Assembly (NCBI GenBank): GCA_019751915.1
Contig: JAIEMS010000015.1
Coordinates: forward strand, 60,291-124,290
DNA: 64,000 nt
Reading direction: 5' to 3'
Source: Burkholderiaceae bacterium
Lineage (GTDB): Bacteria > Pseudomonadota > Gammaproteobacteria > Burkholderiales > Burkholderiaceae_C
Shown: piece after piece, positions 37,207 to 47,055 of the stretch
How positions within the stretch are numbered: the stretch's first letter is position 1
How the letters are laid out: each line of letters begins with the position of its first letter
The notes under the pieces: generated by a model
What the model was told of the DNA's origin: nothing
Databases searched by the model: none
The model's input: the letters and a program-made list of their open reading frames with translations, nothing else
Program-made: the position numbers and the translations under genes

Positions 37207-40200
37207 ATGACATCCGTCCACCCGCACGGATCGCCCCCTGCGCCTCCGGCCAATGAGGCGCAGCGTCTGGCCGCGCTCGAATCGCACGCCATTTTGGACA
37301 CCCCCACCGAGGAAGCCTTCGACCAATTGGCATACTTGGCCGCGCATGTCTGCGGTATGCCGATGGCGGTGGTCAATTTTGTCGATCGCCAGCGCCAGTG
37401 GTTCAAAGCGACGGTGGGTTTGTCCATCCGCGAGACCGACCGTGCCGTGGCCTTTTGCGCCCACTGGATTGACGGTCAGCGCGACGTGGTGGAAGTACCC
37501 GACTCCCACCAAGACCCACGCTTTCAAAGCAGCCCACTGGTGCTGGGGCCACCGCACATTCGCTTTTACGCCTGCGCACCGCTGGTCACCCCCGATGGTC
37601 TGGCACTGGGCACACTGGTGGTCATGGACACCCGGCCACGCAGCCTGACACAGGCCCAGCGCAACGCCTTGCATATGCTGGCCAGCCAAACGATGGCCCA
37701 ACTCCAGCTGCGCCAACAACACCAAGCCCTGCGCTTGAGCGAAGAACGCTTTTACCGCGTTGCCCGCGCCACCACCGACACCATCTGGGACTGGGACTTG
37801 CGCACCGGGCAGCTGTGGTGGAGCGATGCAGCGCGCGCGCTGCTGGGTCTGGGCGAACACCAGCCCCTGCCCCAGCCCGATGGTTGGGCCGAACACATCG
37901 CCCCCCACGACCGCCCCCGGGTCGTGCAATCGTTGCACGCCACCATCGACGGCCCAGAGTGCCCTTGGTCGGCAGAGTACCGCCTGCAACGCAGCGACGG
38001 CACGTGCATCTGGGTGCTTGACCAAGGCTTTGTCATCCGCGATGCCCAGGGCCAAGCGCTGCGCATGGTCGGCGGCATCAAAGACATCAGTGCCGAAAAG
38101 CAGGCCCAGCTGAATGCACAGCAAGAAGCCAAAGCACAGGCCGAGCTGGTGCGGGTGCAGCAAGAAATGTCAGCCCGCTTGCGCGCTTCAGAGCAACAAT
38201 ACCGGCTGCTGTTTGACGTACACCCCCAGCCGATGTGGGTTTACGCCCAAGACAACAGCCTGCGCATTTTGGCGGTGAACAAAGCCATGGTCGCCTTGTA
38301 TGGCTACACCGAGGCCGAGCTGCTCACCATGAGCATGTCTGACCTGTGGCTGCCTGAGTTGCGCGAACGCTTTCGGGGCGAAGTTATGGCCCTGCCCATA
38401 GGCGGGGGCTGCGATGCACTGCGCCACAACCATTTGCACAAAAATGGCACCGAGCTGGACGTAGAAATCTGGTCGCGCAGCGTCGAATTCAATGGCCGCA
38501 TGGCGCGCCAAATCATGGCCACCGACATCACCCACCGGCTGCGCGCCGAACGCGAGCTGGTACGCCTGAGCCGTGCCCAGCAGCTCCTGAGCGCTTGCAA
38601 CGAGGCTGTGGTGCGCGCCACCACCGAATCGGTGCTGCTGCAAGACATTTGCCGCATTGCCGTCGAGATTGGTGGCTACCGCTTAGGCTGGGTCGGCATG
38701 GCCCACAACGACGCGGCCAAAACCATCGAGCCAGTGGCCTACGCCGGGGCCAACGTCGGCTACCTGCAAACGCTGGATTTGTCTTGGTCTGACACCGACC
38801 CCCGTGGGCAGGGGCCTGCGGGCATCACCGTGCGCACCGGCCAGCCGGTGATTGTCCAAGACGTACACCGGGAACCGGCCTACATCGGCCTGTCCGAGCG
38901 CATGCTGGCGCATGGATTTCATGGGGTCATTAGCCTACCGCTGCGCCAAGGGCCGCAGACTTTTGGACTGCTGTACCTGTATGCCCCCGAAGTGCTGCAC
39001 ATCAGCCCCGACGAAGCGCGCCTGCTGCAAGACTTGGCCAACGATTTGGCCTTTGGCATTACCAGCTTGCGCATGCGCAAAGAACAGCAACGCATGCAGG
39101 CCTCGGTGTTGAAAGTGGCAGCAGCGGTATCCACCACCACTGGCACCGAATTTTTTATCCAACTTGCCACCCAAATGGCCGACGTGCTCGATGCCCAAGC
39201 GGGCTGCGTCATGCGCTTGCTGCCCCAACAGCACGGACAACCCGCACGCGCAGCAGCACTGGCGATGGTGGTGCAGGGCAAACTCCTGCCAACGGCTGAA
39301 TACCCGCTAGAGGGCACGCCCAGCATGACCCTGCTAACGCAGCGCCAGCACATCGTGCGCCACAGCGCGGTACAGCTGTATCCCCACTCACCCGTCACCG
39401 CAGGCATCACACAATCACAAGCGTATGTCGGCCAACAACTGAGCGACAGCTCGGGCGACCCGATTGGCATGATTTTTGTGCTGTTTAGCCAGCCACTGCA
39501 CGACTCTGACGCGGATTTTGTCTCCTCGACCTTGCAGATTTTTGCCGCCCGCGCCTCTGCTGAAATAGAGCGCCAAGTCTCTGACACCCGCATTCGCCAA
39601 CAGGCATCGCTGCTCGACAAAGCCCAAGATGCCATCGTCGTTCACGACTTACAGCACCGCATCACCTACTGGAACAAAAGCGCCGAACGCGTGTACGGCT
39701 GGCCGCAATGGCAGGTGCTGGGGCACTCTATCGTGACGCTGCTGTACCAAGACGAGACCTTGTTTCACCGCGCCAGCCAAGCCGTTCTGTCGCAAGGCGA
39801 GTGGACGGGCGAAGTGGTACAGCACCACCGCGACGGCCATGCCATCGACATTGAAGGCCGCTGGACGCTGGTGCGCGACGACGACGGCCTGCCTGAGTCG
39901 ATTTTGGCGATCCATACCGACATCCGCCAGCGCAAGGCGACCGAACGCGAAATCCAGCGCTTGGCCTTCTACGATGCCCTGACCGGCTTGCCCAACCGCA
40001 TGCTGCTGATGGATCGCATGCACCAAGCATTGGCCGCAGCCCACCGCAACCACCAAGGCGGGGCGCTGCTGTTTATTGATCTGGACAACTTCAAAACCCT
40101 CAACGACACCTTGGGCCACGACCAAGGCGACTTGTTGCTACAGCAAGTGGCCCAGCGCCTGAACACCTGCGTGCGCGCGATCGATACCGTGGCTCGGCTG

Positions 40201-41265
40201 GGCGGCGATGAGTTTGTGGTGATGCTCGAAGCCCTCAGCCCCGACCCCAGTACGCTGGCAATTTTGGCGCGCGGTGTCGGCGAAAAAGTGCTCGCCACCC
40301 TTGCCGTGCCCTATGCGCTGGCAGGCTACCAATACCGCAGCACGCCCAGCATTGGCATTGCCCCCTTTGATGGCAGCAGCACCAGCGTGGGCGATTTGCT
40401 CAAGCAAGCGGACTTGGCGATGTACCAGTCCAAGACAGCGGGGCGCAATACGCTGCGCTTTTTTGATCCGCAGATGCAGGCGGTGGTGACAGCGCGGGCG
40501 GCGCTCGAAACCGACTTGCGCACCGCCTTGGCGCACAACCAGTTTTTGCTGTACTACCAACCGCAAGTCAACCACCAAGGCCGCTACACCGGGGTCGAGG
40601 CACTGGTGCGCTGGCAACACCCCGAGCGCGGCTTGGTGTCACCGGCAGAATTCATTCCGGTGGCCGAAGAAACCGGGCTGATTTTGGCGCTCGGACGCTG
40701 GGTACTGCACACCGCCTGCCAACTTTTGGCCCTGTGGCAAGCCAGTCCCGAACTGCAACACCTGACCATGGCGGTCAACGTCAGTTCACGCCAATTTCGG
40801 CACGACGGTTTTGTCGAAGAAATGGCCGAGATACTCGAAAGCACCGGCGCACCGGCGCATTTGCTCAAACTGGAGCTGACCGAAAGCCTGCTGGTCGAAG
40901 ACATGGACACCACCATCGACATCATGACGGCACTGGGTGCGCTGGGCGTGGGCTTCTCGCTCGATGACTTTGGCACCGGCTACTCCTCACTGAGCTACCT
41001 CAAACGCATGCCACTGCACCAGCTCAAGATTGACCAAAGTTTTGTCCGCGATCTGCTGACCGACCCCAATGACGCAGCCATCGTCAACACCATCATTGGC
41101 CTGAGCCACAGCCTAGGCCTGAACGTGATTGCAGAAGGGGTCGAAACCATTGAGCAGCGCGACGCGCTGTACCAAGCCGGTTGCCCCGCATTTCAGGGCT
41201 ACCTTTTCAGCCGTCCGCTGCCCGAGGCACCACTGCAAGCGCTGCTGCGCCTGCCTGTGGTGTGA
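37207..41265 (+). CDS. multi-sensor GGDEF-EAL protein (GAF-PAS-PAS-GAF-GAF-PAS-GGDEF-EAL)
   Basis: 1352 residues, no membrane helix, so cytoplasmic. Approximate domains: GAF 20-160, PAS 175-300, PAS 328-445, GAF 457-605, GAF-like 630-795, PAS 800-920, GGDEF 925-1095, EAL 1105-1345. RLGGDEF (~997-1001) is intact, with an upstream I-site RAID, so product inhibition is expected. EAL keeps GVEALVRWQHP, DDFGTGYSSLSYL and AEGVET. Both synthesis and hydrolysis of c-di-GMP are possible. GAF ligands are unknown. Confidence 0.93.
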   Translation: MTSVHPHGSPPAPPANEAQRLAALESHAILDTPTEEAFDQLAYLAAHVCGMPMAVVNFVDRQRQWFKATVGLSIRETDRAVAFCAHWIDGQRDVVEVPDSHQDPRFQSSPLVLGPPHIRFYACAPLVTPDGLALGTLVVMDTRPRSLTQAQRNALHMLASQTMAQLQLRQQHQALRLSEERFYRVARATTDTIWDWDLRTGQLWWSDAARALLGLGEHQPLPQPDGWAEHIAPHDRPRVVQSLHATIDGPECPWSAEYRLQRSDGTCIWVLDQGFVIRDAQGQALRMVGGIKDISAEKQAQLNAQQEAKAQAELVRVQQEMSARLRASEQQYRLLFDVHPQPMWVYAQDNSLRILAVNKAMVALYGYTEAELLTMSMSDLWLPELRERFRGEVMALPIGGGCDALRHNHLHKNGTELDVEIWSRSVEFNGRMARQIMATDITHRLRAERELVRLSRAQQLLSACNEAVVRATTESVLLQDICRIAVEIGGYRLGWVGMAHNDAAKTIEPVAYAGANVGYLQTLDLSWSDTDPRGQGPAGITVRTGQPVIVQDVHREPAYIGLSERMLAHGFHGVISLPLRQGPQTFGLLYLYAPEVLHISPDEARLLQDLANDLAFGITSLRMRKEQQRMQASVLKVAAAVSTTTGTEFFIQLATQMADVLDAQAGCVMRLLPQQHGQPARAAALAMVVQGKLLPTAEYPLEGTPSMTLLTQRQHIVRHSAVQLYPHSPVTAGITQSQAYVGQQLSDSSGDPIGMIFVLFSQPLHDSDADFVSSTLQIFAARASAEIERQVSDTRIRQQASLLDKAQDAIVVHDLQHRITYWNKSAERVYGWPQWQVLGHSIVTLLYQDETLFHRASQAVLSQGEWTGEVVQHHRDGHAIDIEGRWTLVRDDDGLPESILAIHTDIRQRKATEREIQRLAFYDALTGLPNRMLLMDRMHQALAAAHRNHQGGALLFIDLDNFKTLNDTLGHDQGDLLLQQVAQRLNTCVRAIDTVARLGGDEFVVMLEALSPDPSTLAILARGVGEKVLATLAVPYALAGYQYRSTPSIGIAPFDGSSTSVGDLLKQADLAMYQSKTAGRNTLRFFDPQMQAVVTARAALETDLRTALAHNQFLLYYQPQVNHQGRYTGVEALVRWQHPERGLVSPAEFIPVAEETGLILALGRWVLHTACQLLALWQASPELQHLTMAVNVSSRQFRHDGFVEEMAEILESTGAPAHLLKLELTESLLVEDMDTTIDIMTALGALGVGFSLDDFGTGYSSLSYLKRMPLHQLKIDQSFVRDLLTDPNDAAIVNTIIGLSHSLGLNVIAEGVETIEQRDALYQAGCPAFQGYLFSRPLPEAPLQALLRLPVV

Positions 41266-41268
41266 TGC

Positions 41269-42069
41269 TTATTTAGCGGGCGCTGCTGCAGGTGCAGCCG
41301 AGGCGGCAGCAGCCGGTGCCGGTGCTGCGGGTGCAGCCGCTGGCATAGCAGCTGGGCGCATATGGTGCCTACCGTGGCGCGGCCCAGCACCCATACCGGG
41401 CTTGTGTGCTTCGCCACCGGGGTGGCAATGCTCGTGACCGGGTTCGGTCATCGCACCGGGGCCACGTCCATCGGGCTGACCGCCGCCGTAACCCTGAGCA
41501 CGCGCACGGTGCATGGCACTGTGGTGGCTGCTGTGGTGGGCATCAAAGGTCTTTTGCTGGGCTGGAGTCAAGGCAGCGTAGAAGGCTTTGACAGCCTCGC
41601 CACGGCGTTCCATCTCCGCACTGCGCTGGACGTGGATGGCGTGCATGCGGTCAATGCGCTCAGGCACGGTCAGCTTTTCCATGCCATCCATGCTCAGGCG
41701 CGCATAGCCTTGTGAAGGGGCCATGGCAGCGGTAAAGGTCGTCCATGCGCCTTCTTGCTCAGGAGCGATTTTCAGCTGCGCCTTCAGGTCGGCGGCATGC
41801 TGGGCCATGTGCGCTTGGCGCTGCTCAGGTGTGGCATAGCCTTGTTGGTAGCCATGACCATGTGGGTGCCGATGACCATGCATGCGCGCGCCCGGGCCGG
41901 GACGGCCTTGCGGCGCACTGGCAGCCGCCGCAGGTGCAGCGGCAACAGGTGCAGCGGTAGCGGATGCGGCAGGGGCAGCAGGGGCAGCAGGGGCAGACTC
42001 AGCCAATGCGGGCAAAGCCAAAGCAGCCAAAACAGCAGCAGCAACAAAACGGCGGGGGAAAAATGTCAT
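41269..42069 (-). CDS. Spy/CpxP-like periplasmic protein, His- and Ala-rich
   Basis: 266 residues. Signal peptide (FVAAAVLAALALPALA). An Ala/Pro linker and a HGHRHPHGHG patch precede a Spy/CpxP LTxxQ core (AAMAPSQGYARLSM..., LTVPERIDRM, ALTPAQQKTFD). A second His cluster (HHSSHHSAMHR, GPRHGRHHMRP) and a poly-Ala tail follow. Envelope-stress chaperone relatives bind metal in part; here the His density suggests metal binding (inference). Start MTFFPRR is preferred over an upstream ATG because the signal peptide begins there. Confidence 0.85.
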   Translation of the reverse strand: MTFFPRRFVAAAVLAALALPALAESAPAAPAAPAASATAAPVAAAPAAAASAPQGRPGPGARMHGHRHPHGHGYQQGYATPEQRQAHMAQHAADLKAQLKIAPEQEGAWTTFTAAMAPSQGYARLSMDGMEKLTVPERIDRMHAIHVQRSAEMERRGEAVKAFYAALTPAQQKTFDAHHSSHHSAMHRARAQGYGGGQPDGRGPGAMTEPGHEHCHPGGEAHKPGMGAGPRHGRHHMRPAAMPAAAPAAPAPAAAASAAPAAAPAK

Positions 42070-42236
42070 AGGTATTCCTTTGCAGGGAGTAAAGCCGCCG
42101 ACACGGGCCGTGCCTGCGGTACGCCTGCAAGTGTGTTCCATTCTGGTGTCGCCGTCACGTCGGTTTTGTCATGCCATGTAAAGTTTTTTGCCAGCACCGA
42201 CAATGGCGACCCCCCTCAGAGATCAAAAGGTTGTCC

Positions 42237-43250
42237 ATGTTCAAAAACATGATCGTGTACCGCATCGCACCACAGTGGCAGATCGGTCTGGAGCAAGTCG
42301 AAGCGGCCTTGGCCCAAGCGCCCTTCATGGAGTGCGGCGCTACCCAAGAGCGCTCATGGGGCTGGGTGCCACCGCGTGGCGAAGCACACGGGCCACTGGC
42401 CGAGTCGGTCGCAGGGCAATGGGTGCTGCGTTTTATGGTCGAATCCAAAGTGTTGCCCGGCTCAGTACTGGCGCGCCGGGTGAAAGAAAAGGCCGACAAA
42501 ATCGAGGCCACCACCGGCCGCAAACCCGGCAAGCGCGAAACCCGCGAACTCAAAGACGAAGCCAAACTCGATCTGCTGCCGATGGCCTTTACCAAACAAG
42601 GTGCCATGGCGGTGTGGATCGACACCCGAGCGCGATTTTTGCTGCTCGACACTGCCAGCCAGTCGCGCGCCGATGAGGTGGTTACCGCACTGGTGCAAGC
42701 ACTACCGGGACTGTCGGTGTCGCTGCTGGACACCCAAACCTCGCCCGCAGCGGCCATGTCGCACTGGCTCAGTAGCCAAGAAGCCCCCGCCGGATTTTCT
42801 ATCGACCGCGAATGCGAACTCAAAAGCAGCGACCAAACCAAGGCCGTGGTGCGCTACGCCCGCCATCCGCTCGATATTGACGAGGTACGCGCCCACATTG
42901 AGGCCGGCAAACTGCCGACCAAACTGGCACTGACGTGGGACGACCGGGTGTCTTTTTTGCTGACCGAAGGTTTGCAAATCAAGAAACTGGCTTTTTTAGA
43001 GACGGTGTTGAAAGACCCGATACCAAACGACAGCGGTTTTGATGCCGATGTCGCCCTTGCCACCGGCGAACTCAGCCGCTTGTTGCCCGACCTGATAGAG
43101 GCTCTGGGCGGCGAGAGCGAGCGTGGCATCGGTGCGGCCCCCAGCACACTGGGCACGCCGACACCGGCAAAGAAAACTGCACGCACGGGCACCATCACGG
43201 GGCCGGCGCTGGCCCCGGTCGATACCGACCCCGGTTCAGCGCCGTTTTGA
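42237..43250 (+). CDS. rdgC: recombination-associated protein RdgC
   Basis: 337 residues. DNA-binding ring protein that limits RecA. Start MFKNMIVYRIAPQW; family motifs FMECGATQERSWGWVPPR, KVLPGSVLARRVKEK, RETRELKDEAKLDLLPMAF and DWDDRVSFLLT-type LALTWDDRVSFLLTE. A short extra Thr/Pro/Ala C-terminal tail. Confidence 0.96.
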   Translation: MFKNMIVYRIAPQWQIGLEQVEAALAQAPFMECGATQERSWGWVPPRGEAHGPLAESVAGQWVLRFMVESKVLPGSVLARRVKEKADKIEATTGRKPGKRETRELKDEAKLDLLPMAFTKQGAMAVWIDTRARFLLLDTASQSRADEVVTALVQALPGLSVSLLDTQTSPAAAMSHWLSSQEAPAGFSIDRECELKSSDQTKAVVRYARHPLDIDEVRAHIEAGKLPTKLALTWDDRVSFLLTEGLQIKKLAFLETVLKDPIPNDSGFDADVALATGELSRLLPDLIEALGGESERGIGAAPSTLGTPTPAKKTARTGTITGPALAPVDTDPGSAPF

Positions 43251-43282
43251 TTGGGCCACCGCGCAGTGCGTGAGGATGATCA

Positions 43283-43573
43283 TCAGTGCAGAGGCTGGCC
43301 CAGCATTTGGCCTTGCCGCCGAAACTCCTCCATCACCGCATCGGGCGCACCGCCTTGGGCCAGGTGATTTTTGTACCAAACGGTCAAGATGGTGCTCACG
43401 ACGGGAGCGGGATCGGCGCGCACTTTGTCAAAGTCCCAGCCATTGAGCTGGCAGATGCGTTGCACCAACTGCATATCGAGGTCGATGGCATCGTCGTCGC
43501 AGCGGCGCAATTGCAGATCGGTAAACGAAGAGCCCTCTGGCAACTGGAGGGTGATGGGGGATGGTGTCGGCAT
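43283..43573 (-). CDS. hypothetical protein, 96 residues
   Basis: Not recognised. MPTPSPITLQLPEGSSFTDL start, then a helical C-terminus (WYKNHLAQGGAPDAVMEEFRRQG). No membrane helix. Convergent with rdgC; a GGTAAAAGACC stretch lies upstream but there is no strong ribosome site. Codon use matches neighbours, so it is probably real. Confidence 0.65.
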   Translation of the reverse strand: MPTPSPITLQLPEGSSFTDLQLRRCDDDAIDLDMQLVQRICQLNGWDFDKVRADPAPVVSTILTVWYKNHLAQGGAPDAVMEEFRRQGQMLGQPLH

Positions 43574-43633
43574 GAAAAATCAAGGTAAAAGACCAGAGTC
43601 ACCATTGTTGCCCAATCTGGGCTGAACCAAGCT

Positions 43634-43658
43634 AGCCCTGCCCCTCGCGGGCAGGGCA
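43634..43658 (-). terminator. GC-rich hairpin downstream of a chemoreceptor
   Basis: 9-bp stem GCCCTGCCC (43635-43643)/GGGCAGGGC (43649-43657), 28 bp after the stop of the minus-strand chemoreceptor. No U-run on the transcribed side, so termination is only possible. Confidence 0.4.
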
Positions 43659-43685
43659 GGCGGTGGCTCCAACACCCAACGTGGC

Positions 43686-45290
43686 TCAGGAGGCACTCAG
43701 GGCCGGGTAGTGCCCAGCACTGGCAGTGGACTTGCGGGCCTGTGGATTAGGCCGGTTGTTGGGCAGTTTGAACACGGCCACCGTCTGCACCAGCTCTTTG
43801 GCTTGGGCATCCAAAGCATGGGCGGCCACAGACATCTCTTCGACCAAGGCAGAGTTTTGCTGGGTGGTTTGGTCCATTCGCACCACGGCTTCACCGACTT
43901 GGGCCACACCAATGGCTTGCTCGTTGCTGGCCGAACTGATCTCGGTCATGATGTCCGTCACGCGTTTAATGCTGGTGACGACCTCGTTCATGGTGACACC
44001 AGCCTGATCGACCAGCGCACTGCCATGCTCAACCCGGTCAACGCTGGCGTTGATCAGCGCTTTGATTTCGCGGGCGGCCTCAGCCGAACGACCCGCCAAA
44101 TTGCGCACTTCAGACGCAACCACGGCAAAACCCCGGCCTTGCTCACCCGCACGTGCAGCCTCCACCGCTGCATTGAGCGCCAAGATGTTGGTCTGGAAGG
44201 CAATGCCATCGATCACGCTGATGATGTCGGAGATTTTGCGTGACGACTCGTTAATGCTTTTCATGGTCTCGACCACCTGACCGACCACTTCGCCCCCCTG
44301 AATAGCCACGCTAGAAGCATTGATCGCCAACTGGTTAGCTTGGCGGGCACTGTCGGCATTTTGTTTGACGGTGGCACCCAATTGCTCCATAGCGGCGGAG
44401 GTTTCTTCGAGCGCACTGGCCTCGTTGACGGTGCGCGAAGCCAAATCGTTATTGCCATGTGCAATTTCCGTGCTGGCGCTGGAGATGTGGTCAGACCCTT
44501 GGCGCACCATCGTGACCACCTCAATCAAGTTGTCGCGCATGGATTTGAGTTGTGCCATCAGGCTTTTGGTGTCGCCCGAGCGAAGGGGAATGCGCTGGCA
44601 CAAATTGCCCGTGCCGACACTTTGGGCCACTTGCGCTACCTCCTCGGGTTCGCCACCGAGCTGGTTCAGCACATGGGTCGTGACCAGCACCGCCAAGGCC
44701 AGCGTCACCAAAATAGCGATGGTATTGACAACGCCCAACACCCATGCACTTTGCGTTTGGGTCGTTTGCGCCTGCTCATAAAAGGCTACGCCTTTTTCTT
44801 GGGCCCAAGTGCGCAGCGCATTCACTGCGGTATTGATTTCGGCCACTTTGGCTGCGCCCTCAGATTTGGTGATGGCCGCCGCTTCGGGACGTTGACCCTC
44901 TCTAGACAAGGCAATCACCCGCGCCCGAATCGGTGCCCACTCCCGAATGGCCCGCTCAATGTCTTCAACCATTTTTTGCGGCCCCAAAAACCGCTCTTTC
45001 ACGATCTTCATTTGCTCTTGCACCTTGGCCTCTTGCTGGGCCACTGCGTTGGCAGCAGCATCCACGTCAGCGGGCGTTTGTGCCAAGGCGACATCCTTCA
45101 TGCTGCGGTGCATACGCACGATGCCACCATCGACCGTCAAGATGGCGTTGGTGACGGTCATTGGGTGCTTGTAGAGCTTTTCTGTCAGCTCTGCCAGTTC
45201 GTCCATCTTGAACAACGAAAAAACCGTCAGGCACATCATCAACAAAGCAATAACGCCAAAACTTAACAATAATTTTATTTTTAGCTTCAT
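43686..45290 (-). CDS. methyl-accepting chemotaxis protein (helical sensor)
   Basis: 534 residues. TM1 ~5-27, periplasmic helical sensor ~28-182 (4HB-like), TM2 ~183-205, a HAMP-like [13 protein letters not shown] segment and a complete signalling domain (tip [20 protein letters not shown]). No CheR pentapeptide; C-terminus [17 protein letters not shown]. Start MKLKIKLLL preferred; an upstream ATG (45302) adds MFFQ. No ribosome site is visible for either. Start lies next to the terminator of the upstream gene. Confidence 0.94.
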   Translation of the reverse strand: MKLKIKLLLSFGVIALLMMCLTVFSLFKMDELAELTEKLYKHPMTVTNAILTVDGGIVRMHRSMKDVALAQTPADVDAAANAVAQQEAKVQEQMKIVKERFLGPQKMVEDIERAIREWAPIRARVIALSREGQRPEAAAITKSEGAAKVAEINTAVNALRTWAQEKGVAFYEQAQTTQTQSAWVLGVVNTIAILVTLALAVLVTTHVLNQLGGEPEEVAQVAQSVGTGNLCQRIPLRSGDTKSLMAQLKSMRDNLIEVVTMVRQGSDHISSASTEIAHGNNDLASRTVNEASALEETSAAMEQLGATVKQNADSARQANQLAINASSVAIQGGEVVGQVVETMKSINESSRKISDIISVIDGIAFQTNILALNAAVEAARAGEQGRGFAVVASEVRNLAGRSAEAAREIKALINASVDRVEHGSALVDQAGVTMNEVVTSIKRVTDIMTEISSASNEQAIGVAQVGEAVVRMDQTTQQNSALVEEMSVAAHALDAQAKELVQTVAVFKLPNNRPNPQARKSTASAGHYPALSAS

Positions 45291-45302
45291 TTGAAAAAAC
45301 AT

Positions 45303-45331
45303 AAAAAATAGCCACCGCGAGGGTGGCTATT
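45303..45331 (-). terminator. rho-independent terminator (minus strand)
   Basis: Perfect 10-bp stem AATAGCCACC (45307-45316)/GGTGGCTATT (45322-45331), loop of 5, followed on the minus strand by a U-run (complement of AAAAAA 45303-45308). It ends the PAS chemoreceptor gene. Confidence 0.9.
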
Positions 45332-45386
45332 GAACAACAACCAATTAATATTTTAACACAATTAAATTATCGATAAATAAGTTACA

Positions 45387-46556
45387 TTACCCCTGATAAG
45401 CAATTGGAATAACCTTTCGGCCAGATTTACCAGAAGCCCTTGGTTTTGGTACTTTATCCCCATAAGCTGCATGCTCAATCACTTGGTTCATTTGCACAAT
45501 GGCTGAAGTGATTTCTTGAATCCCTAATGCCTGCTCATCGGAGGCGGTAGAAATATCATGAATTCTGGTTTTAGTTTCTTCAGAAGTTTTGACCATTTCA
45601 CTGAAGCTTTGATTGGTTTGCACCAACAAGTCTGCACCTTCTTTGACCTTGGCGATGGTTTTTTCAATCAATTCGGCAGTACCGCGTGACGATTGGGCTG
45701 CCCGCATCGCAAGGTTACGCACTTCTGAAGCTACCACAGCAAACCCGGCACCAGCAGGGCCGGCACGGGCGGCTTCGACCGCCGCATTGAGCGCCAAGAT
45801 GTTGGTTTGAAACGATATTTCGTCAATCGTTTTCACAATCAACGAGGTTTCTTGGCTGGCAGCGGTAATCTGGTTCATCGAGTTGGTAAACAAACCCATC
45901 AGGCGGTGGGCCTCCGTGATGTGTTTGCCAGAGTGGTCCATCAGCTGGTTCACTTTGCGGAAATTGTCAGCCGTTTGGGTGGTGACGGCACTCATCTGCT
46001 CCAATGAGGCACTGGTTTGTTCGAGGGAAGAAGATATTTTCGCGCTGGTATTTTTGATTTTTTCAGCTGCATCGACATTAGTCACAATTTCGACATGGCC
46101 TATTTCATGGCCATTATCGTCCAGAATGTAGGTTGTATCCACCTGCATATAAGTGCTTGGCTGGTTTGGATACTCTTGGTTGTAATGGGTCTGTGGCCGA
46201 CCTTGGCGCAAACTGGCAACGCCACAATTGTTGGTGCCACAAATATCGGCTTTCCAATGAGAACAATGTTTACCCAGAGCAGATTCTTTGTTCAGTCCAC
46301 GCGGGGCCAACAAAGTTTCGGTGACTTTATTGATAAATACCCAATTCATGTCAATATCCGTCACGGTAATTGGGTTTTGTACCGCATCTAGCGCTCCTTG
46401 CAAGAAAAGGCGCAAACGGTGCTCTGCATCATATTTTGTTTGGATTTGTGCTAGTTGCTGCTGAGATTGCTGGTAAGCACTGGCAAGCAAAGCAACAAGC
46501 AGCGCCTCGATCACCAGCCCTACCGTAACGACCAATTTACCAACCACCGAACCCAC
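45387..46556 (-). CDS. methyl-accepting chemotaxis protein with Cys-rich PAS domain
   Basis: 389 residues from a GTG at 46556. One hydrophobic segment (~5-27) is followed by a PAS domain (~45-165) with [19 protein letters not shown], a Cys-rich insert seen in some PAS chemoreceptors (redox, metal or haem roles possible, not proven). No HAMP. The signalling domain has tip [20 protein letters not shown], with GPAGAGFAV in place of the usual GEQGRGFAV. No stronger start is in frame. A strong upstream start in another frame (46633) would add a first membrane helix, see findings. Confidence 0.9.
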   Translation of the reverse strand: MGSVVGKLVVTVGLVIEALLVALLASAYQQSQQQLAQIQTKYDAEHRLRLFLQGALDAVQNPITVTDIDMNWVFINKVTETLLAPRGLNKESALGKHCSHWKADICGTNNCGVASLRQGRPQTHYNQEYPNQPSTYMQVDTTYILDDNGHEIGHVEIVTNVDAAEKIKNTSAKISSSLEQTSASLEQMSAVTTQTADNFRKVNQLMDHSGKHITEAHRLMGLFTNSMNQITAASQETSLIVKTIDEISFQTNILALNAAVEAARAGPAGAGFAVVASEVRNLAMRAAQSSRGTAELIEKTIAKVKEGADLLVQTNQSFSEMVKTSEETKTRIHDISTASDEQALGIQEITSAIVQMNQVIEHAAYGDKVPKPRASGKSGRKVIPIAYQG

Positions 46557-46854
46557 AAAAGCCCCATGCCGACCAATGAGATCAACACAGCGATGGCAAT
46601 CAACGTAGATTTTTGGCGAAGTATTTTTTCCATGTCACGCTCTCTAAAAATGCCAAGGTAAATCCCAAAACCAAACTTTGGATTTGGATCGATTTGCATC
46701 TGGTTACAGCCTAGCCTAAATTGGCCGCCCCGTCAGCATGGAAACTTCGGACATGCTTTTATTTTTATAGCAACAAATGCTTGGCATTCAAGGGCTAGAG
46801 GCCTAAATCGTCCTAAAAACTCTAGAAACATGGCCCCCAGCGCATGGCACGGCG
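46557..46854. other. intergenic region with repeat copy
   Basis: 298 bp. It contains the out-of-frame ATG 46633 frame (37 codons, one predicted helix) and a dispersed repeat copy (~46757-46806), plus presumed promoter elements not assigned. Confidence 0.5.
46757..46806 (+). repeat. dispersed intergenic repeat copy
   Basis: AT stem TTTTATTTTTATAGC (46757-46771), then AACAAATGCTTGGCATTCAA and the tail AAGGGCTAGAGGCC at 46790-46803. One of the clearest copies. Confidence 0.7.
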
Positions 46855-47055
46855 TTATGGCTGCGTGACGGTGTAGCCTTCTTGGGCAATGGCTGCGGCC
46901 AACGCATCGGCTGGCTGGGCACTATCGACCTCCACACGGTTGTGCGCGCGGTCAATGCGAACGCTCGCTTGCGGATCAAGCTCTTGAATCACAGCAGCCA
47001 CGGCGCGCTCGCAATGGCCGCAGGTCATGCCTTGGACTTCAAATTGGTGCTGCAT
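46855..47055 (-). CDS. heavy-metal-associated copper chaperone (CopZ-like)
   Basis: 66 residues, one HMA domain. MQHQFEVQGMTCGHCERAVA gives the Cu(I)-binding GMTCGHC motif. Likely hands Cu+ to the ATPase encoded divergently 98 bp away. ATG 47055 chosen as it gives the compact HMA domain; an upstream frame adds 13 residues. Confidence 0.92.
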   Translation of the reverse strand: MQHQFEVQGMTCGHCERAVAAVIQELDPQASVRIDRAHNRVEVDSAQPADALAAAIAQEGYTVTQP

